A stretch of 64,000 nucleotides of DNA from Sphingomonadales bacterium (GTDB lineage: Bacteria; Pseudomonadota; Alphaproteobacteria; Sphingomonadales; Sphingomonadaceae), in contig JAGWMZ010000004.1 of the NCBI GenBank assembly GCA_028871475.1, forward strand, positions 124,001-188,000, read 5' to 3'. The translations under genes were made by a program, and so were the position numbers. This document shows, one piece after another, positions 18,049-26,430 of this stretch; positions within the stretch are counted from its first letter, which is position 1; each line of letters opens with the position of its first letter. Below the pieces are notes generated by a model. It saw only the letters and a program-made list of their open reading frames with translations, had not been told where the DNA came from and ran no database searches.

Positions 18049-18345
18049 GATGAAGTCTGGATACCTGATCTTGCAAGGACTGCGAAGGTGATCAAGCACC
18101 GTGCCTTGCCCCGATCTCAAATCCCGCCAAGTAACCCGGTATGCGGCAGCAATGAGCGCCGATTTTAGCCAGCCGACCGTCATCACCCCCGGATTACCCA
18201 AGGTTTGGCGGCGCATCAAACGCGCCGACCGAGACCGGGAGGGGCCTGGAAGCCAGCCGACGCGCCCTCGGGAGGCGTCGCCCTGCACAAAGGCAATGGC
18301 GTCCTCAAGACCGGCGGTGATGCCCTGAAAGGTTTCCTCATTCAT
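18049..18345 (-). pseudogene. Remnant of an antitoxin-like HTH gene (N-terminal 29 codons only)
   Basis: The first 29 codons from ATG 18345 read MNEETFQGITAGLEDAIAFV followed by QGDASRGRV. This is the start of NadS/MqsA-type antitoxins, whose helix-turn-helix domain should follow. Instead the frame continues into unrelated sequence and fuses to the small gene at 18048. I read this as a 3'-deleted antitoxin-like gene. An intact single protein of 156 residues is the alternative. Confidence 0.45.
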
Positions 18346-18365
18346 CGCAGCAGTTCCTGCCTCGA

Positions 18366-18683
18366 TCAGGCCGCCACCCGCCAGCCGCCATCATTCTGCT
18401 CCAGGGTAAGGCGGGCATCAGCCTCCTCCAGATCGGAGTCGACCAGCCGCTCGATCATCTCGCGGATATGGGCATTGCCCTCCTGCTGCTCGCGGTAGAT
18501 CGCGCGGATGAAGCGGTCGGCCATTTTCGGCTGGGTGCCGCGCTTCTCCCATAGGGCGATGCTCTGGGCGTCATTGCCCAGCATGGTCGCCAGCTTGGCC
18601 TGGCTCAGTCCCATCTCCTGGCGCAGGAAGCGCAGTTCGGTGTCGGTCAGCTTGCCGCCCTTGGCGATCAGGCCGCGCGCAAT
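18366..18683 (-). pseudogene. 5'-truncated HTH transcriptional regulator
   Basis: The recognisable reading starts near 18683 with IARGLIAKGGKLTDTELRFL and continues through MGLSQAKLATMLGNDAQSIALWEKRG (XRE-type helix-turn-helix) to an acidic C-terminus. Homologues I recall carry a further roughly 45 residues ahead of this, including GLDNVYLVNGY-like sequence. Upstream of 18683 that part is replaced by unrelated sequence with no in-frame ATG or GTG. A shortened protein from ATG 18614 (82 residues) could still be made and would keep the HTH. Confidence 0.6.
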
Positions 18684-18843
18684 GGTCCGGCACGGGCTCC
18701 GGAATTGGACACGGATAGATACGTCCGTGGCCGGTCCTATATCTAGGGGGACAGATCCTAAGATTCAACTAAAAATTGAAAACGCCTTTTTGCGCCGTTG
18801 TTCCGGTCCGGTCGCCAGCGTTCGCCAACAATCGCGCACGCTA

Positions 18844-18863
18844 TTGGTAGCGCGTTTGGTAAC
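18844..18863. promoter_or_regulatory. Candidate integrase arm-type sites, right end
   Basis: TTGGTAGC (18844-18851) and TTGGTAAC (18856-18863) match the octamers at 4019-4064 next to the integrase. They lie 55 nt inside attR. Position and sequence symmetry between the two ends are the only evidence. Confidence 0.45.
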
Positions 18864-18917
18864 GCAAGCATCCTCAGGCCTATAAGGCCTTGAAAACGCT
18901 TCCTAAGCTTGGAGGAG

Positions 18918-18937
18918 TTGGATGCCCTGCAAGGATT
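18918..18937. other. attR: 20-bp core within tRNA-Gln 3' end
   Basis: TTGGATGCCCTGCAAGGATT is identical to attL at 3882-3901. Here it forms the CCA end, acceptor strand and part of the T-arm of tRNA-Gln, so integration leaves the tRNA gene intact on this side. Confidence 0.9.
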
Positions 18938-18992
18938 CGAACCTCGATAGACGGAATCAGAATCCGTAGTCTTACCATTAGACGACAGGGCA
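18919..18992 (-). tRNA. tRNA-Gln (anticodon CTG)
   Basis: Read on the minus strand the 74-nt gene has acceptor TGCCCTG pairing with CAGGGCA, then T and an encoded CCA. The anticodon stem is ACGGA/TCCGT with loop TTCTGAT (anticodon CTG). The T-arm contains GGTTCGAATCC. Its 3' end is the integration site of the 15-kb element. Confidence 0.95.
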
Positions 18993-19015
18993 TCAGTCTC
19001 GGTGTGGGCGGGCCT

Positions 19016-19627
19016 CTAAGCCGGTGCGGCAGAGTCGTCAAGAACCTTTTTTTGCTTTTCGCTCAACCCGTCGATGGCCGCCCACATCTCCACGCCAAGG
19101 CGGCGCGCATGGGCGCTCGTCATCCCCCCCAGCGCGATCACGCATGGGCCGAAACCGGCCTGACCGTGCCGCGCGAGCAGGTGCCAACGCAGCGTTCCCA
19201 ATGCTTTGGCGCCCGGATGGCTGCGCGTGGCAAAGGCGGGGGAGAGGATCAGCGCGTCAGCCCGCTGCCGCCGCGCCCGACCGATCTCGCGCAGGGAATG
19301 GACCGTGACCAGTCGCAGACCTGCCGCGCCCCGGCCCAGCAGATCGAGCTTGCCATAGGCGCCATCGGCCCCCCAGCGCCGGGCCTGCGCCATGCTTCCC
19401 GCCAGCAGCGCCACCCCGCCGCGCCCATGCATCAGCTGCGCGAGGCGGCGGAAATGGGCACGGCGCTCACCGTCCGCCAGATGGTAATGGCGATAGATCA
19501 GCCCGCTGCCGCGCGGCAGGCGCGCGATGGAGTGTTCCAGCACAGCATGGTTGCGCGCATCGCTCACCAGCCACAGCCGCGGCAGGGCGTGGGCACGCGA
19601 CGCAAGGAGGGGGTGGCGTTGGCGCAT
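19016..19627 (-). CDS. Thiamine phosphate synthase / TenI-like protein
   Basis: A 203-residue TIM-barrel protein related to ThiE/TenI. PRLWLVSDARN begins the barrel and CVIALGGMTSAHARRL is the late phosphate-binding GGM segment. The family joins the pyrimidine and thiazole halves of thiamine (ThiE) or aromatises the thiazole (TenI). Key pyrophosphate-binding residues of ThiE are not obvious, so a TenI-like or divergent role is possible. It is divergent from yggS with 22 nt between starts. Confidence 0.75.
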   Translation of the reverse strand: MRQRHPLLASRAHALPRLWLVSDARNHAVLEHSIARLPRGSGLIYRHYHLADGERRAHFRRLAQLMHGRGGVALLAGSMAQARRWGADGAYGKLDLLGRGAAGLRLVTVHSLREIGRARRQRADALILSPAFATRSHPGAKALGTLRWHLLARHGQAGFGPCVIALGGMTSAHARRLGVEMWAAIDGLSEKQKKVLDDSAAPA

Positions 19628-19649
19628 CGCCGCGCTATAGCACGCGCCC

Positions 19650-20372
19650 ATGAAGTCCGCACTGATCCACTCACCCCGCCGCCCCGCCCCGCCCGCCGCC
19701 GCGCTGGAGGATGTGGGCGCCCGCATCGCCACTGCCGCGCGCGTCGCCCGGCGCAAGGCTGGCGATGTGACGCTGATCGCCATTTCCAAGACGCATGAGG
19801 CGCCGCAGATCATGCCGTTGATCGCCGCGGGCCAGCGCGTCTTTGGTGAAAACCGCGTGCAGGAGGCCGCCGCCAAATGGCCAGCCCTGCGCGAGGCCTA
19901 TCCCGATATCCAGTTGCATCTGGTCGGCCAGTTGCAGTCGAACAAGGCCGAGGAAGCCGTCGCACTGTTTGACGCCATCCATTCGGTGGACCGGCCCAGC
20001 CTGGTGACGGCGCTGGCCAAGGCAATGGACAAGTCCGGGCGGTGCATTCCCTGTTTCGTGCAGGTCAACATCGGGGCCGAGGCGCAGAAGGGTGGCTGCG
20101 CGATTGCCGATCTGGGCGCTTTGCTGGCACAGGTGCGTGAGGCTGATTTGCCGCTGGCCGGGCTGATGTGCGTGCCGCCTGCCGACATTGAGGCTGCGCC
20201 TTTTTTTGCCCTTTTGGCCAAGCTGTCGGCTGACCATGGGCTGGCGGGCACCCGTGCCGCCGGCCTGTCCATGGGCATGAGCGGCGATTTCGAGACTGCG
20301 GTGCAACTGGGCGCCACCCATGTGCGGGTGGGCTCGGCGCTGTTTGGCGCGCGCCCGGCGGTGGCGGGGTGA
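19650..20372 (+). CDS. yggS: YggS-family PLP homeostasis protein
   Basis: A 240-residue PLP-binding protein (PLPBP). The PLP lysine is in LIAISKTHEA (about residue 47). Other family segments are FGENRVQEAAAKW, LHLVGQLQSNKA, IHSVDRPSL and LSMGMSGDFETAVQLGATHVRVGSALFG. It buffers pyridoxal phosphate rather than catalysing a known reaction. Its stop overlaps the GTG start of bioF by 4 nt, linking PLP supply to the PLP enzymes BioF and BioA in the same operon. Confidence 0.93.
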   Translation: MKSALIHSPRRPAPPAAALEDVGARIATAARVARRKAGDVTLIAISKTHEAPQIMPLIAAGQRVFGENRVQEAAAKWPALREAYPDIQLHLVGQLQSNKAEEAVALFDAIHSVDRPSLVTALAKAMDKSGRCIPCFVQVNIGAEAQKGGCAIADLGALLAQVREADLPLAGLMCVPPADIEAAPFFALLAKLSADHGLAGTRAAGLSMGMSGDFETAVQLGATHVRVGSALFGARPAVAG

Positions 20373-21517
20373 CCTGGGTGGCGGGCGCTTCGGGCGGCCT
20401 GCTGGGGGCACAGGCAAGCGATCTGCAGGGGCTGGCGGCGCGCGACAGGCTGCGCTCTCTCGCGCCGCGCAAGGGCGTGGATTTCGCCTCGAACGATTAT
20501 CTCGGCCTCGCGCAAAGCGGCGCGCTGGTTCAGGCTGCGCGCGATGCGCTGGATCGCGGCGTGGCGGTGGGCTCTGGCGGATCGCGCCTGCTGCGCGGCA
20601 ATCATGACGAGCATGAGGTGCTGGAGGCCGAGGCGGCCACCTTCTTCGGCGCCGAGGCTGCGCTGTTCCTGCCCACCGGCTTTACCGCCAATTCCGCGCT
20701 GATCGCCACTTTGCCCCAGCGTGGCGACCATATTTTCGCCGATGATTTGATCCATGCCAGTTGCCACGAAGGCCTGCGCCTGACGCGCGCGTCCTGGTCG
20801 CTGGTGCCGCATAATGACCCGCAGGGCTTTGACGATGCCCTTTGCCAATGGCGCGGGCAGGGCGGCAAGGGGCGGGCGTGGATTCTCGTCGAATCGCTCT
20901 ACTCGATGGATGGCGATCTGGCCCCTCTGGCAGAGCTGAATGCCGTGGCCGCGCGCCATGATGCCATTCTGGTGGTGGATGAGGCGCATGCCACGGGCGT
21001 CTTCGGCCCCGGCGGGCGGGGCCTTGTCGCGCAATTGCCGGGGCGTGAGCGGATCATCTCGCTCCACACGCTGGGCAAGGGGCTGGGGTGTGAGGGCGCC
21101 TTGCTGGCCGGGCCGCAGGTGATGCGCGATTTCCTCGTCAACCGGGCGCGCGGTTTCATCTTTTCGACCGCGCCCTCTCCACTCAATGCGGCCATCGCGC
21201 GTGCCGCCTTGCGCATCAGCGAGGCGGGCGACGAGTTTCGCACCGACCTTTTCAACCGCATCGCGCTGGCGGGCACGTTGCTGGCACCGCTGGGCGCGCA
21301 GACGCATGGATCGCCCATCATGCCGCTCATTCTGGGCAGCGATGCGCGCGCCATGGCGGTGGCCAGCGCCGTGCAGGCCGCCGGTTTCGATGTGCGCGGC
21401 ATCCGCCCCCCCACTGTGCCTGCGGGCACCGCGCGTCTGCGCATCGTCATCACCCGCAATGCCGCGCCTGCTCAGATCGAGGCGCTGGCCGCTGCGCTGG
21501 AAAAGGTTTTGTCATGA
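20369..21517 (+). CDS. bioF: 8-amino-7-oxononanoate synthase
   Basis: A 382-residue PLP enzyme that condenses pimeloyl-ACP/CoA with alanine in biotin synthesis. Evidence is FASNDYLGLAQ, GSGGSRLLRGNH, VDEAHATGVFG and the PLP lysine in HTLGKGLGCEGA (about residue 237). The start is a GTG overlapping the yggS stop. The stop overlaps the bioD start (ATGA). Confidence 0.95.
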   Translation: MTWVAGASGGLLGAQASDLQGLAARDRLRSLAPRKGVDFASNDYLGLAQSGALVQAARDALDRGVAVGSGGSRLLRGNHDEHEVLEAEAATFFGAEAALFLPTGFTANSALIATLPQRGDHIFADDLIHASCHEGLRLTRASWSLVPHNDPQGFDDALCQWRGQGGKGRAWILVESLYSMDGDLAPLAELNAVAARHDAILVVDEAHATGVFGPGGRGLVAQLPGRERIISLHTLGKGLGCEGALLAGPQVMRDFLVNRARGFIFSTAPSPLNAAIARAALRISEAGDEFRTDLFNRIALAGTLLAPLGAQTHGSPIMPLILGSDARAMAVASAVQAAGFDVRGIRPPTVPAGTARLRIVITRNAAPAQIEALAAALEKVLS

Positions 21518-22143
21518 AGGGTTTCATCGTCACCGGCACCGATACGGGCATCGGCAAGACGGTCTTTTCCGCCGCGTTGACCGGTGCCTTGCTGCGCCGC
21601 CATGGCGCGGCGCGCTATTGGAAGCCGGTGCAGGCGGGCCTTGAAGAGGTGACCGACAGCGAGGCGGTGGGCCAGTTGGCCCCCGGAGCACTGATCCATC
21701 CCGAGGCCTATCGCCTCGTCACCCCCGCCTCACCGCATCTGGCCGCGAGGATCGACGGTGTTGTGATCGAGCGCGCTCGTCTGACCCTGCCGGAGGGCGA
21801 TGCCCCGCTGGTGGTGGAAGGGGCGGGCGGCGCGCTGGTGCCGCTGGAAGGTTCGCTGCTCTATGCCGATCTCTTTTCGGGTTGGGGCTTGCCCGTGGTG
21901 GTGGTGGCGCGCACCGGCCTTGGCACCATCAACCATACGCTGATGACCATCGAGGCCCTGCGCGTCCGCCGCGCGATTATCGCCGGCATCGCCTTTGTGG
22001 GGGATGCGCATGAGGAAAACGAGGCGGTGATCCCCGCGCTGTCGGGTGTGGCGCGGCTGGGCCGCCTGCCTCTCTTGCCGCAACTGACGCCGCAAACGCT
22101 CGCCAGTGCCTTTGACGAAGGCTTTGCCGGGTGGTCGCTGTGA
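21514..22143 (+). CDS. bioD: Dethiobiotin synthetase
   Basis: A 209-residue P-loop enzyme that closes the ureido ring of dethiobiotin using CO2 and ATP. GTDTGIGKT at residues 7-15 is the nucleotide-binding loop, KPVQAG the substrate segment and VEGAGGALVPL the second motif. Third gene of the yggS-bioF-bioD-bioA operon, overlapping both neighbours. Confidence 0.95.
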   Translation: MKGFIVTGTDTGIGKTVFSAALTGALLRRHGAARYWKPVQAGLEEVTDSEAVGQLAPGALIHPEAYRLVTPASPHLAARIDGVVIERARLTLPEGDAPLVVEGAGGALVPLEGSLLYADLFSGWGLPVVVVARTGLGTINHTLMTIEALRVRRAIIAGIAFVGDAHEENEAVIPALSGVARLGRLPLLPQLTPQTLASAFDEGFAGWSL

Positions 22144-23417
22144 GCCGCTCTCCCATCTGGCACCCTTTCACCCAGCATGGGCTGGGCGAGCCGATCCCTA
22201 TGGTCACTCATGCCCAAGGGGCCAGCCTGTTCACAGCTGACGGCCAGCGCGTGGTCGATGCCATATCAAGCTGGTGGGTGACGACGCATGGCCATGCCCA
22301 TCCGCGCATTGCTGCCGCCATTGCCGATCAGGCCACGCGGCTTGACCAGTTGATCTTTGCCGGATGGACGCATCAGCCCGCGCAGGACGTCGCGGCAGGG
22401 CTCGTCTCCATGGTGGGCGAGGCCGTTGGCGAGGGCGCGCTGCCCTATGTCTTCTTCTCCGATTCCGGCTCGACCTGTGTCGAGGTGGCGCTGAAGATGG
22501 CGCTGGGCTTCTGGGCGCACACAGGCGAGAAGCGCGACCGCGTGCTGGTGATGCAGCATTCCTATCATGGCGACACCATCGGCGCGATGAGTGTGGGCGA
22601 GCGGGGGGTCTATAATGCCGCCTACGCGCCGCTGCTTTTCGATGTGGGGGTCATTCCCTTTCCGCATCCCGGCGCCGAGCAGGCCACTTATGATGCGCTG
22701 GAGCGTGAATGCCGGGCAGGTGCCGCCTGCTTCATCGTCGAGCCACTGATCCTCGGCGCTGGCGGTATGCTGATCTATCCGCCGCAGGTGTTGGCAGACA
22801 TGGCGCGGATCTGCGCGGCCCATGGCGTGCTGTTCATTGCCGATGAGGTGATGACGGGCTGGGGCCGCACGGGCACTTTCCTGGCCTGCGAACAAGCAGG
22901 CATCGCGCCTGATATTATCTGCCTTGCCAAGGGGTTGACTGGAGGCGCCATGCCGCTGGCCGTCACATTGGCCAGCAGTGCGATTTATGACGCCCATTAC
23001 TCGACCGACCGGGCGAAAACCTTCTTCCACTCCTCCAGCTATACCGCCAATGCCATTGCCTGTGCCGCCGCGTGCGCCAATTTGGCTATCTGGCGCGAGG
23101 AGCCCGTGCGCGAGGGCATCGCCAGCCTATGCGCGCGGCAGGCGGCAGGCGCGGAGATGCTGGCGCAGGTTGCTGGCATCGAAAATGTCCGCCAATGCGG
23201 CACGATTCTGGCGCTGGATTATGTTGTGGGTGCGGGGGCGGGCTATCTCTCAAACCTTCAGCCGCGCCTGCTGGCGTTTTTCCGCGAGAGGGGGCTGCTG
23301 ATCCGACCCCTGGGCAATACCGCCTATCTGATGCCCCCATATTGCATCAGCGATGAGGATCTGGGGCGGTGCCATCAGGCTCTGGCGGATGCGGCCGGTT
23401 TGGTTCAAGCGAGGTGA
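22140..23417 (+). CDS. bioA: Adenosylmethionine-8-amino-7-oxononanoate aminotransferase
   Basis: A 425-residue class III PLP aminotransferase that makes 7,8-diaminopelargonate. It shows IWHPFTQHG near the start, SSWWVTTHGHAHP, FSDSGSTCVEVALKMA, IADEVMTGWGRTG and the PLP lysine in CLAKGLTGGAMPL. The GTG at 22140, overlapping the bioD stop, is preferred because bioF starts the same way. GTG 22131 would add three residues. Confidence 0.94.
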   Translation: MSRSPIWHPFTQHGLGEPIPMVTHAQGASLFTADGQRVVDAISSWWVTTHGHAHPRIAAAIADQATRLDQLIFAGWTHQPAQDVAAGLVSMVGEAVGEGALPYVFFSDSGSTCVEVALKMALGFWAHTGEKRDRVLVMQHSYHGDTIGAMSVGERGVYNAAYAPLLFDVGVIPFPHPGAEQATYDALERECRAGAACFIVEPLILGAGGMLIYPPQVLADMARICAAHGVLFIADEVMTGWGRTGTFLACEQAGIAPDIICLAKGLTGGAMPLAVTLASSAIYDAHYSTDRAKTFFHSSSYTANAIACAAACANLAIWREEPVREGIASLCARQAAGAEMLAQVAGIENVRQCGTILALDYVVGAGAGYLSNLQPRLLAFFRERGLLIRPLGNTAYLMPPYCISDEDLGRCHQALADAAGLVQAR

Positions 23418-23465
23418 GGATGGGGTGCGAGGGCGATCACCCCCGCGCCAAACCTTCTCGAGCCG

Positions 23466-24140
23466 CTACTTCGGCGCGACCTTGAACTTTTCAGGCACCA
23501 CGCTGTGCCCCAGCGATTCGGGGCTGAACATGTCCGCATCGGGCAGGGCATGGTCGAGCGCTGTGGAGGCCATGGTCAGCGTCACATCCTGCGGCTTGTC
23601 GACATTGGCATAGGTTGCGCCAAGGATGACACCGTCGCTGGTCACGTCATAGGTGCGCACGTCCCCCGCATCGGTCAGCCGCACGCGATCGAATTCTCCC
23701 AGCCTGCCTTGCTGGCGGCCAAGATATTCCGAGGAGCGGATGGCGCGGTTGGCGTTGATGCCGCAGGCTGCCTTGGCCACCGCCGGGCCGGAGACGATCC
23801 GTCCGTTTTCCAGTGACAGATCAATGCCTTTCATGGCAACGCAATCAGCGATCATACGGTCGCGTGGGGTTTCCACCCGGTGCCAGTTGCCGCGGTTGAA
23901 CTCGGCCGACCATTCCTGTGACGCTTCGCCGCGCGCGGGGGTGATGCGGTTCCAGTAATAGACGGCATAGGTGGCGCGCGTGGTATGCGTGCGGTTGACG
24001 ATGGGAGCAACCACGCCCATCGCGGCCTCGATCGTCTTGGCGGCAAGGGCGGGGGCCTGCCCTGCGCCCATCAGAGCCGCGCCGGCCAGCAGGGCCACCA
24101 TGGCGGCGCGTGTTCCCACTCGCTGAATGGTTGTCATCAT
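23466..24140 (-). CDS. Exported hypothetical protein
   Basis: A 224-residue protein with a signal peptide (hydrophobic segment about residues 12-34, cleavage likely after ALAA). The mature part has two cysteines (ADCVAMKG and KAACGINAN) that could form a disulfide. No family is recognised. It converges with bioA and is separated from pyk by a copy of the intergenic repeat. Confidence 0.7.
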   Translation of the reverse strand: MMTTIQRVGTRAAMVALLAGAALMGAGQAPALAAKTIEAAMGVVAPIVNRTHTTRATYAVYYWNRITPARGEASQEWSAEFNRGNWHRVETPRDRMIADCVAMKGIDLSLENGRIVSGPAVAKAACGINANRAIRSSEYLGRQQGRLGEFDRVRLTDAGDVRTYDVTSDGVILGATYANVDKPQDVTLTMASTALDHALPDADMFSPESLGHSVVPEKFKVAPK

Positions 24141-24226
24141 TGTGTCCTCTCCCCCCGCTATGCGGGTTTGCTGGGAAAGGTATCATGACTCGGCCCCGGT
24201 GCAAGGGGGTAGAGAGAAGGGGAAGT

Positions 24227-24421
24227 TGCGAGGGCCCTCGCCCTCGCGCTCCTTTATGTTGGATAGGATGCGCAGGGCCATACCTTGCGCCAGCATCGCC
24301 GCGCCGCAGGCAGGAAACCTATGGGCACTAAGGCCTGCGGCGCGGCGTCCTTAGCCCTTTGGCCGAACCAGAGGCACTAATGCCGACAACAAAAGGGAGC
24401 GCGAGGGCGATGGCCCTCGCA
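24227..24421. repeat. Composite intergenic repeat, copy A (two core hairpins in inverted orientation)
   Basis: The right arm at 24391-24421 carries the family core GGGAGCGCGAGGGCGATGGC plus CCTCGC. The left arm at 24227-24255 is the same core in reverse. Between them a perfect 15-bp inverted repeat (24297-24311 with 24333-24347, CGCCGCGCCGCAGGC) has a 21-nt loop. Read on the minus strand, the right arm follows the pyk stop by 14 nt as a hairpin plus CTCCCTTTT, so it can terminate pyk transcription. Confidence 0.8.
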
Positions 24422-24435
24422 CCAATCCTTGCTTT

Positions 24436-25911
24436 TTACTTTTCGTGCTTCTCCAGCTCATTGCCCGCCAGCGTCACGATATGCAGCAGGTTCGTCGCCC
24501 CCGGCGTGCCGAAGGGAACGCCCGCCAGCGCGATCAGCTTGGCGCCCGCCTCGCCAAAGCCATGGCGCAGGGCCATGCGCTTGCCCTTGGCGATCATCTC
24601 TTCAAAGCTGCCGATGTCCTTGGTGTGGACGGCATGGGCGCCCCACAGCAGGGCCGCCTTGCGCGCCGTCTTGATGCTGGGGGTCAGCACCAGCATGGGC
24701 GCGGCAGGGCGCTCGCGCGCCACGCGCCGCGCGGTCGATCCGCTGGCGGTGAAGACGATGATGCCCGCGATCGACATGGTTTCGGCAATGCTGGCGCTGG
24801 CCTTCGCCAGAGCATCGGCGGTGGTGGCATCAGCCTCGATTTCGGCCAGATGGATGCGGCGGCGATAGGTGATGTCCTTTTCCACCTGGCTGGCGATGCG
24901 GTGCATGATGGTCACCGCTTCTTCCGGCCACTGGCCGCTGGCCGTTTCGGCCGAGAGCATCACCACATCCGCGCCGTCATAGACGGCATTGGCCACGTCG
25001 GACACTTCGGCGCGGGTGGGGGCGGGGCTCTCGATCATCGATTCGAGCATCTGCGTCGCCACGATGACCGGCTTGCCGCTGCGGCGGGTGGTTTCCACGA
25101 TCAGTTTCTGGATCGGGGGCACTTCTTCCGGGTTCAGTTCGACGCCCAGGTCACCGCGGGCCACCATCACGCCGTCCGACAGGTTGATGATCTCATCAAG
25201 GCTCTGCACGGCGGCGGGTTTTTCGATTTTCGCCACCAGCGCGCCATGGCCGCCCATCAGCTTGCGGGCCTCGGACACATCCTCGGCGCGCTGCACGAAG
25301 GAGAGGCCGATCCAGTCCACGCCCTGCGAAACGGCGAAGGCCAGATCGCGGCGGTCCTTTTCGGTGAGCGCGGGGATCGGTACCACCGCGTCGGGCACGT
25401 TCACGCCCTTGCGGTCCGAAATCACGCCGCCGACATCGGCTGAGCAAAGGATTTCGTTCTCGTCGGCGCGCAGCACGCGCAATTTTAGCTTGCCGTCGTC
25501 GATCAGCAGGCGCTGGCCCTTTTTCAGGATGCCAAACAGTTCGGGATGCGGCAGGCAGACGCGGGTTTCATCGCCCGGCTCCGGGTTGCGGTCCAGCGTG
25601 AAGTGGCCCGAATGGCGGATGACCGCGCGGCCATCCTTGAAGGTGCCCACGCGCAGTTTCGGCCCCTGCAGGTCGCACAGGATGGAGATTGGCCGGGCAA
25701 ATTCCTTCTCCGCCTCGCGCACGAAGGCGATGGTGCGGGCGTGGGTCTCGTGGTCGGCGTGGCTCATGTTGACGCGGAAGGCATCAGCCCCGGCGCGGAT
25801 CAGCCTGGCGATCATCTCGGGGTTGGCGCTGGCCGGGCCCAGCGTTGCCAGGATCTTGACCTTGCGGCCTCGCGGATCGAGCATAGGGGTGTGCGAAGAG
25901 GTCACGCTCAA
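24436..25911 (-). CDS. pyk: Pyruvate kinase
   Basis: A 491-residue glycolytic enzyme that transfers phosphate from phosphoenolpyruvate to ADP. It shows KILATLGPASA, FRVNMSHAD, CDLQGPKLRVG, the active-site lysine segment ALVAKIEKPAA, VMVARGDLGVEL and ATQMLESM. The gene is transcribed leftward with repeat copy A as the probable terminator. Confidence 0.96.
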   Translation of the reverse strand: MSVTSSHTPMLDPRGRKVKILATLGPASANPEMIARLIRAGADAFRVNMSHADHETHARTIAFVREAEKEFARPISILCDLQGPKLRVGTFKDGRAVIRHSGHFTLDRNPEPGDETRVCLPHPELFGILKKGQRLLIDDGKLKLRVLRADENEILCSADVGGVISDRKGVNVPDAVVPIPALTEKDRRDLAFAVSQGVDWIGLSFVQRAEDVSEARKLMGGHGALVAKIEKPAAVQSLDEIINLSDGVMVARGDLGVELNPEEVPPIQKLIVETTRRSGKPVIVATQMLESMIESPAPTRAEVSDVANAVYDGADVVMLSAETASGQWPEEAVTIMHRIASQVEKDITYRRRIHLAEIEADATTADALAKASASIAETMSIAGIIVFTASGSTARRVARERPAAPMLVLTPSIKTARKAALLWGAHAVHTKDIGSFEEMIAKGKRMALRHGFGEAGAKLIALAGVPFGTPGATNLLHIVTLAGNELEKHEK

Positions 25912-25981
25912 ATTTCCTTCCCGGCGTTTCGTCGGCTATGTGTTTGGGTCAATAACGCCTAAGGGCCAAAACCCAAGGACT

Positions 25982-26308
25982 ATGACCATGAATAAGATTG
26001 CAGATACGGGCGGGGTGGACCCGCTCGAAAGTTTGAGTGACGTACATGCGGCGGCGGCCTTCCGTCAACTTGTCAGGCATTTGCGACACCGGCATGACGC
26101 GCAGAACATTGACCTTATGGGCCTTGCCGGCTTTTGCCGCAACTGTCTGGCCGACTGGGTGGTGGAAGCCGGTGCTCCGCTGGACAAGGCCGAGGCGCGC
26201 GAGCTGATCCACGGCATGCCGGCGGGCGAATGGAAGGAACGTTTTCAGACCCCGGCCACGCCGGAACAACTGGCCCGCATGGAAGAAAGCCTGAAGCGCA
26301 ACGCCTGA
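25982..26308 (+). CDS. DUF1244 domain protein
   Basis: A 108-residue protein with the DUF1244 signature QNIDLMGLAGFCRNCLADWV containing a C-x-x-C pair. Function is unknown. AAGGA 4 nt ahead supports ATG 25982; ATG 25988 is an alternative. It is divergent from pyk. Confidence 0.85.
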   Translation: MTMNKIADTGGVDPLESLSDVHAAAAFRQLVRHLRHRHDAQNIDLMGLAGFCRNCLADWVVEAGAPLDKAEARELIHGMPAGEWKERFQTPATPEQLARMEESLKRNA

Positions 26309-26430
26309 GCCGGAGCGCAGGGCGCCGCGCCGAGCAGCCTTGGGGATTGGTGGCGTTGCGCTCTTTTCGCGCCGCCATCGCCCGGCTATCGGAGGCGCCA
26401 ACCGATTCTTGAACCTTACGGAGAATACCC

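Larger units (their letters stand above)
3882..18937. mobile_element. 15.06-kb integrative element in tRNA-Gln, satellite-like
   Basis: The element is bounded by 20-bp direct repeats, one of which is the 3' end of tRNA-Gln. It encodes a P4-type tyrosine integrase at the left end and an AlpA-like protein. A Toprim protein and a D5/P4-type helicase are followed by iteron-like repeats. Further right are a DUF5681 protein and a partial tail module. Genes from the integrase to 16.5 kb point rightward; those from 16.5 to 18.7 kb point leftward. By eye, 5.4-7.9 kb is less GC-rich than the backbone. No capsid, portal, large terminase, tube, sheath or lysis gene is visible. It fits a phage satellite or a strongly deleted prophage; the first is favoured by the intact replication module. 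Confidence 0.85.

Noticed and set aside
23420..23450. Degenerate match to the repeat core after bioA (GCGAGGGCGATCACCCCCGC)
   Set aside because: The stem does not pair properly and no other module is present.
24227..24421. Insertion sequence between the exported-protein gene and pyk
   Set aside because: Inverted arms are present but there is no transposase frame or target-site duplication; it belongs to the dispersed repeat family.
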